A stretch of DNA of 7,016 nt from Ardenticatenales bacterium (GTDB lineage Bacteria > Chloroflexota > Anaerolineae > Ardenticatenales > Ardenticatenaceae). The DNA is taken from NCBI GenBank assembly GCA_013812995.1, contig JACCSL010000490.1, positions 1 to 7,016 of the forward strand, in the 5' to 3' direction. The notes beneath the pieces are model-generated. The model searched no databases, was not told the DNA's origin, and saw only the letters and a list, made by a program, of their open reading frames with translations. Below, piece by piece: positions 1 to 5,122 of the stretch; the stretch's first letter is position 1, and each line of letters opens with the position of its first letter. Both the position numbers and the translations under genes were made by a program.

Positions 1-480
1 CCCCTAGACCTCTTACCCTGGGTCGCCTCCTGGCTTGATCTGATCCTGGATGAGAGATGGTCAGAAGAAAGGCGGCGGCACCTGCTGGAATCGGCGGCGC
101 ACCTGTATCGCAAGCGGGGTACCAAACAGGGCCTTGAGGAGTACCTGGAAATCTATACAGGTCAAAAACCGCAGATTGTTGAGCATCGCGCCAACAATTT
201 TATGGTGGGTAAAGAGGCGAAACTAGGGCAAGCCATCGCTCTAGGCAAGCGGAATATGCCTCATACTTTTACCGTTGTTTTGCATCTTCCTCCTGTCGAA
301 GGGGAGGATGCAACGGTGCGAGCTCAAAAAGAGCAGGAGCGACGTCGAACCATCGAAAAGATTATTGACGCAGAGAAACCAGCTCACACGGCCTTTGTGC
401 TGATGATAGAAAACCAGGATACTGCGATAAGTAGACGCAAGTCTGACCCGGCCCTACGCTCTTCGACTCGCTCCAGGTAG
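1..480 (+). CDS. P2 gpI-like phage tail / baseplate protein, 3' end (5' truncated by window)
   Basis: The reading frame is open from base 1 to the TAG at 478-480, giving the last 159 residues; the start lies outside the window, and the ATG at 202 is internal. The visible part resembles the tail protein I family (Tail_P2_I / TIGR02242 type) that links the baseplate to fibres in phage P2 and is found in contractile injection systems. Supporting features are the 'LPWVASWLDL' opening, a basic helical stretch ending in Y36-R-K-R-G-T-K-Q-G-L45 that precedes an 'EEYLEIYTG' segment, and the late motif I121-I-D-A-E-K-P-A-H-T130, typical of the end of the domain. These are remembered family patterns, not a search result. 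The last 25 or so residues (Arg/Ser-rich) do not resemble the usual family C-terminus and look divergent. The protein would act in the cytoplasm as part of the baseplate. A terminator-like stem-loop follows at 524-575, suggesting it ends its operon. Confidence 0.8.
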   Translation, partial: PLDLLPWVASWLDLILDERWSEERRRHLLESAAHLYRKRGTKQGLEEYLEIYTGQKPQIVEHRANNFMVGKEAKLGQAIALGKRNMPHTFTVVLHLPPVEGEDATVRAQKEQERRRTIEKIIDAEKPAHTAFVLMIENQDTAISRRKSDPALRSSTRSR

Positions 481-523
481 CATTCGCATTCCTCTTGAAG
501 TTTGTGCCAATTAAAGAAGCCGG

Positions 524-575
524 ACCCGCCCAAATCACACCGTCTGAACGGTAGTGGTTAGGCGGGTTTGTGTTT
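524..575 (+). terminator. Stem-loop resembling a rho-independent terminator after the tail gene
   Basis: ACCCGCC at 524-530 pairs perfectly with GGCGGGT at 561-567. Inside it a second hairpin forms: ACCGT (539-543), loop CTGA, ACGGT (548-552), extended by CAC (536-538) with GTG (554-556) around one bulged A. A broken T-rich stretch (567-575) follows. The T tract is interrupted by G residues, so termination may be partial. Its place 43 bases after the stop of the tail gene and just before a promoter-like sequence fits an operon boundary. Confidence 0.5.
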
Positions 576-593
576 GGCCTGAGTCATGTCCCA

Positions 594-623
594 TTGATTT
601 CTGCCCTCTGTTCCTGCTATGAT
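594..623 (+). promoter_or_regulatory. Candidate sigma-70 promoter with extended -10
   Basis: TTGATT at 594-599 is a fair -35 (consensus TTGACA). It stands 18 bases before TATGAT at 618-623 (consensus TATAAT), which is preceded by TG one base upstream (615-616), the extended -10 form. Transcription would start near 630, leaving a leader of about 95 bases before the GTG at 726. It lies just past the terminator-like stem-loop, where a promoter for the four downstream genes is expected. This was read by eye and not scored against a background model. Confidence 0.45.
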
Positions 624-657
624 AAGCATGTATACTAGAAGCAAGCCGTGCTTATTA
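620..657 (+). repeat. Inverted repeat overlapping the -10 and start of the leader
   Basis: ATAAGCA at 622-628 is matched by TGCTTAT at 649-655. As RNA the stem could extend to 11 pairs (620-630 with 647-657) using two G-U wobbles, around a 16-base loop. The left arm overlaps the proposed -10 box and the right arm lies in the presumed leader. It could therefore be an operator for a dimeric regulator or a 5' leader hairpin; the sequence alone does not decide. The arms do not match any operator I recognise. Confidence 0.35.
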
Positions 658-725
658 AGCGTCTGCTGTGTCTCCTGTCCACCCCCTATCATGAAGCCCA
701 ACCAGGGGCAAGAAAGTAGTATACC

Positions 726-1922
726 GTGATTAGAGAAGAGATACTTCAGCGGTTTCCTACCAAACGTGTGAAGGCTGTTGATGGCATGGCCGTAACAGCC
801 GAGGTTTGGGAAGAGACCCATGAATACCACCGACAGCAGCAGCAGTTCCATGCATTGCTGAATCATGGGGTTGGCATTGTTAGCGGCCTTGAGGTCATTG
901 CGAGTGATCCGCCCGACAGCTCCGTTTACGTACAGCCCGGCATCGCGATTGATCCGAGCGGTAGAAGCATCGTCATGCCACAGGGTCTATCCTTCGACCT
1001 GGGGGCTGTTGAGGGACCGATCTATTTGATTCTGTCCTATGGAGAGAGTCGCCCGCGTGCTGGCGGAGGCTATAATGGCAACGAGGATATTCTGTATGTC
1101 CATTCCGAATACAGCATTGAGGCCCGCGCCACCCTGCCAACACGCTCTCACATCGAATTGGCACGGCTTCGCAAAGAGAATCGCGCTGCCCCCATCCTTG
1201 ATGCAAAAAATTCCGCCCAGCCAAAAGTCAATGAAATCGATCTGCGCTTCCGGCGTGAGATTGGAATCAAGGCAACGGAGATCGTAACGTTGGGTGTGGT
1301 ACACCTTGGGGGCAAGAAACATCCCAAACATGGGCAGGGAGCCAGCTATCTTGCGCGCGCCCTTCGTGCCTCCGAAAGTAACCGCGTCTGGGTCGATGAT
1401 GATGTTACTCTGACTGCCTCCAACCTTAGCTCTTACACCCTCCTTTACCTTGTGGGTAGGGACTCATTCCAGTTGAAGCAAGAGGAGACAGATGTCTTGA
1501 GTGGCTTCCTGCGGGAAGGCGGAAGTCTGTTCATGGAAAGCTGCCACCAGGAGGGGGAGGGAACCCCGGCCGCTGATCGTTCTTTCACAGAATTGGCATC
1601 GAGCCTGGGTGTAAAGCTTGAGGACCTTCCGGCAGGTCACGCGTTGCTGACCGACCCTCACCTTTTTGCCGTTCCTCCCACCGGCTACGAGAGCAAGGGG
1701 AGCCATAAGGTTCGTGTCGGGGGGGGGGTTGTCCTTAGCACCCATGATTATGGTTGTTTATGGCAGGCCGAGCAGCGGAGCGGGCCGCCCAGTCGGGAGC
1801 AAATCCGGGCCGCCCTGGAGTGGGGAAGCAATATTGTCGCCTATGCTATGGCACGGCGTCAGAAGGCACGAACGGAGCAGCGATTGGCTGCGACGGGACA
1901 AGAGCTATTGATGATTCAGTAG
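726..1922 (+). CDS. Tail-cluster-type N-terminal domain fused to a DUF4159-like domain
   Basis: This 398-residue protein starts at GTG 726, the first start after an in-frame TAG at 717-719; only a weak purine-rich stretch (711-716) precedes it, so initiation may be poor. The N-terminal part (about 10-200) carries a pattern I associate with proteins in contractile-tail clusters: an 'EYHRQQQQFHALLNHG' helix, then H47-G-V-G-I-V-S-G-L-E-V57 and V69-Q-P-G-I-A-I-D-P-S-G-R80. The C-terminal part (about 205-375) resembles DUF4159: Y241-L-V-G-R-D, a long helix to L262-R-E-G-G-S-L-F-M-E-S-C273, 'AGHALLTDPHLF', and T339-H-D-Y-G343 followed by 'EWGSNIVAYA'. No signal peptide or membrane segment is visible, so it is probably cytoplasmic. 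The biochemical role is unknown; a baseplate-linked or regulatory role is inferred from context. A run of ten G (1719-1728) sits in the C-terminal domain; the frame as given is intact and agrees with the family ending. Confidence 0.75.
   Translation: MIREEILQRFPTKRVKAVDGMAVTAEVWEETHEYHRQQQQFHALLNHGVGIVSGLEVIASDPPDSSVYVQPGIAIDPSGRSIVMPQGLSFDLGAVEGPIYLILSYGESRPRAGGGYNGNEDILYVHSEYSIEARATLPTRSHIELARLRKENRAAPILDAKNSAQPKVNEIDLRFRREIGIKATEIVTLGVVHLGGKKHPKHGQGASYLARALRASESNRVWVDDDVTLTASNLSSYTLLYLVGRDSFQLKQEETDVLSGFLREGGSLFMESCHQEGEGTPAADRSFTELASSLGVKLEDLPAGHALLTDPHLFAVPPTGYESKGSHKVRVGGGVVLSTHDYGCLWQAEQRSGPPSREQIRAALEWGSNIVAYAMARRQKARTEQRLAATGQELLMIQ
1719..1728 (+). repeat. Homopolymer run of ten G inside the DUF4159-like gene
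   Basis: Ten consecutive G encode G332-G-G and the first base of V335. The frame as sequenced reads through into the conserved-looking ending. One extra G would give a stop at the TAG now at 1736-1738, leaving 337 residues. One G fewer would shift into a frame open to 1911, replacing about 60 C-terminal residues. Such tracts are known slippage sites; switching here is unproven. Confidence 0.9.
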
Positions 1923-1938
1923 TACTTTCTTACTAGCT

Positions 1939-1943
1939 AGGAG
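1939..1943 (+). promoter_or_regulatory. Ribosome binding site deciding the ATG at 1952
   Basis: AGGAG lies 8 bases before ATG 1952 but only 2 bases before the in-frame GTG at 1946, too close to serve it. The ATG is therefore the better start for the FHA gene, which shortens the longest frame by two residues. Confidence 0.75.
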
Positions 1944-1951
1944 CTGTGAGA

Positions 1952-2710
1952 ATGGCAGATCAATACGGAAATCTAGAGGTTACCGACAGAGATGGGTGGC
2001 GAAAAGAATATGCTATTCTGAAACCACTGGTTTATGTCGGTAGTGACGCAAAAAATGATATTGTCCTGGATACGGCGCGGGGTGCAGGCGTTGCCTCGCG
2101 ACACCTCCAGTTAATCGCCCTGGCAGATAGCGGCGAATCTGGCTTTCGTCTGGTGAATCTGGGCCAGAAGAATCTGATGTTAGGGGAGAGTGGGTCGCAG
2201 GTGGTACCCCCACACGCTGCTATTGACATAAGGGATGAGAGTCATATAAAATTAGGAGACTTCACGCTTGTTTTTAAAGGTGGGATCGCGAGAGCAGCCC
2301 CCTTTGGATCACGCGGAGGACTCGGGGCAGCACCGTCTAACACGGGCTCTATTGCGCTTCGGGTGAATCTCCCCCAGACTCACCTAAACCCAAATCACCC
2401 TACACGCGGATCATTGCTTATCCGCAACATGGGGCAGGTGATGGGGGTGCAGTTCAAGATTGATATGGAAGGCTTTCCACCAGAGCTTTGTGAGATAGGA
2501 ACAGGCCCTGTTCTGTTCCCAGGTGGGGAGAAGGAAGTTCCTTTTACCCTACAGTATCCTCAGCAACCTACCACGCGTGCTGGGGGTTTTAAGATTATCT
2601 TCACTGTTACAGCACCAGATGCTTATCCGGGAGAAAGTGCCACTATCTCCCAGAATCTTCAAGTAACGCCCATATACAGCCATAAGCTCCGCTTTGTAAC
2701 AAATGACTAG
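1952..2710 (+). CDS. Soluble FHA domain protein with C-terminal Ig-like domain
   Basis: This 252-residue protein starts at ATG 1952, chosen by the AGGAG at 1939-1943, 29 bases after the preceding stop. Residues about 6-110 form an FHA domain, a fold that normally binds phosphothreonine peptides: V29-G-S-D-A-K-N-D-I-V-L39, then G46-V-A-S-R-H51 and 'GFRLVNLGQKNLMLGE'. The usual Arg of the G-R motif is Ser (S31), and the Ser normally three residues before the His is Ala (A48), so classical phosphopeptide binding is doubtful. A Gly/Ala/Ser linker (about 111-130) leads to an Ig-like domain (about 132-245): 'LLIRNMGQVMGVQFKID', a 'FPGGEKEVPFTLQYP' edge and an 'LQVTPIY' end strand. This resembles the cytoplasmic Ig-like part of the FHA protein at 5123. 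No signal peptide or membrane segment is seen. It probably works as a cytoplasmic adaptor for its membrane-bound neighbours (inference). Confidence 0.85.
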   Translation: MADQYGNLEVTDRDGWRKEYAILKPLVYVGSDAKNDIVLDTARGAGVASRHLQLIALADSGESGFRLVNLGQKNLMLGESGSQVVPPHAAIDIRDESHIKLGDFTLVFKGGIARAAPFGSRGGLGAAPSNTGSIALRVNLPQTHLNPNHPTRGSLLIRNMGQVMGVQFKIDMEGFPPELCEIGTGPVLFPGGEKEVPFTLQYPQQPTTRAGGFKIIFTVTAPDAYPGESATISQNLQVTPIYSHKLRFVTND

Positions 2711-2747
2711 ATAGTCCGCCATCCCCCTACTCTCAGTCAGGAATATC

Positions 2748-5042
2748 ATGGCCCGTACATCAATACTCAAACTAGCTGCCGTAATGGGTCTCATCACAGT
2801 GCTTTTGCTGCTCGCTGGCGGGGCCAGAGCACAAGAGAGCACTGTGACTCTTGCCATTGATAGCATCGACACGGCTGCTTTTCCTGAGATCACTCTCTAT
2901 GCGCGTGCGCTCGATGCCACACGGAGACCGATACCGGGCTTAATAGCGAACGACTTTCTTATACTGGAAGATGGGGTGCAAGTTCCAGCCTCCGCTGTTA
3001 AGGTAGAGAGTGACACCTCACGTCCCCTCCATCTGATCTTTGCGATTGATACGAGTGTCACCCCCGATACCCTGCTGAACCTACAACAGGCCATGAAGGC
3101 CGTGGTTGCTACATTGGGTCCCCAGGATCAAGTTGCCATTTTTGCTTATTCGGCACAGCCCAATGCGGTTTTGGGAAGCTTCGCCAGCAATCCGACGGTG
3201 CTAAACAGCGGGATTGATGCGTTGGTGGTTGCTAATTCACCAACCGCGTTGAACGAGACCGTGTCACGGGCCGTGGCATTGGCAAGGACCGTGCCAACAT
3301 CTCAGCCAGCCATCCTTCTGGTCACCGATGGGTGGGATAGCCAGGAGGTATTTCCGGGTAATGTGACGAATGAGGCCCTTGCCGCTGAGGTACCGATTTA
3401 TCCCATCACCATTGGCGCAGGTCAAACCGGGGTAACAACAGCGCAGGCCATGGCGCAACAAACCGGGGGCCAGCCCTTTATCCTTTCCACCTCCAACGAG
3501 ATCGCTGCGAATCTACAGGCTTTGCAAGCAATTCTGCGGCAGGCTTACCGGGTGACTTATACCTCGTCGGTACTCCCTGATAATGCTGAGCATGGCCTGA
3601 CGCTCTCTGTGTCGTACCAGGGCACGCGCGCGCTGACAATGGGAGAGTTTACGGTGGTTCCTACCACCCTGGCTGTCCGAATTCCTGGTCTGACCGAAGG
3701 GCAGCAGGTCAGCGGCATTGTTCCTCTCACCGTTCAGGCTGTTTCTCCTTCCCCGATTGTGTCTGTTGAGTACCTTGTCAATGATGCACATCTGGAGCAG
3801 CTAGACAGGGAACCGTACAAGTTCGATTGGGATACCAGCACACTTGGGACAGGGAGTTACGTATTAACCGTTCGGGCTATTGATGCAGCGGGGAATGTTG
3901 GTGAAAATCGTATCACCCTGAATATCATTGCCCCCCTGTCCGTTCAGGCCACCCTTTCTGCGGACCGGGTGCAGGTGGGCAAGGATGTGACGATTGAGGC
4001 GGAGGTCGAGACACGAACCTCCGTATCACGGGTAGAGTTCTTGCTTGATGGGACGAGCCTAGGGAGTGATGATACGGCTCCCTATAGCTACACCTTTAAC
4101 AGTACAAAATACCAGGCAGCCTCTCACAACATTACAGTGCGAGCCTATGATGCGCTGGGCAACATTGATGAGACCACTCTTCCCATCCAATTCGTGACTG
4201 GTAGTACGACCAATTGGGGGGCGATAGGCAGGTGGGTGCTTCTCCTCCTTGGCGCAGCGGGTATCATCGGCGGTATCCTCTTCTTCCTGAAGCGGCGTAA
4301 GAAGCAGGAGATAAGGGGTGCGATGAAGCACTGCTTTGTGGAGATTCATAATGACGGCAATGTTCCCAGCCGCTATGAACTCCGGGCCGAAGTCCAAGAT
4401 GATGCGCTGGGCTTTCATTTTGCGCTGGCCGGCGAACCGCTCATCCAACGCCAGGAAACCAGCGAAAGAACGGTGGCCGTAGCAGCATCAGCGCCCACGA
4501 ATGGGGGTGGGAATACCTACGTTCCTAATGCCTCATCAACCACAGAGAAGGCGGGGGATACCTTAGGGTTTGCTGCGCGCGCTGCGGATGCCGTCGCGGA
4601 TGTGATGTCGAACGTGAGTTACTTCCTACCCAAAGAGATAAGCGGCTCCGTCATGCGAATGGCGGGTGAGCTACGACGTGCACGGCAGACCGCCGCCATC
4701 GCTAGTCGGCTTCCCACCAACCTAACCAGGGCTGCCACCAATGTCACGGGCCAAAAAGAGCTACCCAAGAACTCGCGGCTGCGGCAGGGCACAACAACCA
4801 ACGGTAGTACTACCGGGACGGGAAACGGCACCAGCTACGTGACCGAAACGGTGGTTGGGAATACGTGGACACAGACCCCGCGCGTCGAGCCGGGACAAAC
4901 ATTGGTAGTTGATCTTTTCGTCGAACCCTTGAAAACCAATGCAACAAATGCCTATACTTTCCAAATCATTTCGAGATCTCTTGAGCACGAGGGAGCCCCA
5001 CTCATCATTGAGCAGGCTAATGTTCATATAGGGAAGTCCTGA
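2748..5042 (+). CDS. Secreted, membrane-anchored VWA + Ig-like protein with split cytoplasmic domain
   Basis: This 764-residue protein starts at ATG 2748, with AGGA five bases upstream and 37 bases after the FHA gene. A signal peptide (1-28, hydrophobic 9-23, likely cut after A26-R-A28) exports it. A VWA domain spans about 93-268: metal-site motif D101-T-S-V-T105 (DxSxT where DxSxS is usual) and V192-T-D-G195. VWA domains bind protein ligands through a divalent metal. Two Ig-like domains follow (about 303-394 and 395-482), each ending in a 'RA-D-A-GN' type strand (AIDAAGN, AYDALGN). One membrane helix (496-514) is followed by K515-R-R-K-K519, placing the VWA end outside and residues 520-764 inside. 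The inner part begins as an Ig-like domain (526-569), is interrupted by about 138 residues (570-708: low-complexity Gly/Thr/Asn stretches around an Ala/Arg-rich helical segment, about 602-668), and resumes at R712-V-E-P-G716. It is probably a surface sensor or adhesin-like partner of the FHA proteins. Its ligand is unknown. Confidence 0.85.
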   Translation: MARTSILKLAAVMGLITVLLLLAGGARAQESTVTLAIDSIDTAAFPEITLYARALDATRRPIPGLIANDFLILEDGVQVPASAVKVESDTSRPLHLIFAIDTSVTPDTLLNLQQAMKAVVATLGPQDQVAIFAYSAQPNAVLGSFASNPTVLNSGIDALVVANSPTALNETVSRAVALARTVPTSQPAILLVTDGWDSQEVFPGNVTNEALAAEVPIYPITIGAGQTGVTTAQAMAQQTGGQPFILSTSNEIAANLQALQAILRQAYRVTYTSSVLPDNAEHGLTLSVSYQGTRALTMGEFTVVPTTLAVRIPGLTEGQQVSGIVPLTVQAVSPSPIVSVEYLVNDAHLEQLDREPYKFDWDTSTLGTGSYVLTVRAIDAAGNVGENRITLNIIAPLSVQATLSADRVQVGKDVTIEAEVETRTSVSRVEFLLDGTSLGSDDTAPYSYTFNSTKYQAASHNITVRAYDALGNIDETTLPIQFVTGSTTNWGAIGRWVLLLLGAAGIIGGILFFLKRRKKQEIRGAMKHCFVEIHNDGNVPSRYELRAEVQDDALGFHFALAGEPLIQRQETSERTVAVAASAPTNGGGNTYVPNASSTTEKAGDTLGFAARAADAVADVMSNVSYFLPKEISGSVMRMAGELRRARQTAAIASRLPTNLTRAATNVTGQKELPKNSRLRQGTTTNGSTTGTGNGTSYVTETVVGNTWTQTPRVEPGQTLVVDLFVEPLKTNATNAYTFQIISRSLEHEGAPLIIEQANVHIGKS

Positions 5043-5122
5043 GTCGTCGAACGCTAGTCCACCTTCCCTGTTACTTTCAGCGGCTATCCTATCTTGTGTA
5101 ACGTGCGGTTCAGGAGTATTCG

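Noticed and set aside
400..520. Possible frameshift near the end of the tail gene, because its last residues look unlike the family
   Set aside because: The alternative frame that runs to 516 (ending in an 'RIPLEVCAN' stretch) does not resemble the usual family C-terminus either, so a sequencing error or pseudogene is not supported.
558..866. Minus-strand open frame of 102 codons opposite the promoter region and the start of the DUF4159-like gene
   Set aside because: It overlaps the plus-strand gene start, has no recognisable domain, and its composition looks like a shadow frame.
1754..1936. Short plus-strand frame overlapping the 3' end of the DUF4159-like gene
   Set aside because: It has no ribosome site or domain and is the shifted reading of a gene whose own frame matches the expected ending.
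1946..1951. GTG start two codons upstream of the chosen ATG in the FHA gene
   Set aside because: The AGGAG would be only two bases away, too close for initiation; spacing to the ATG at 1952 is normal.
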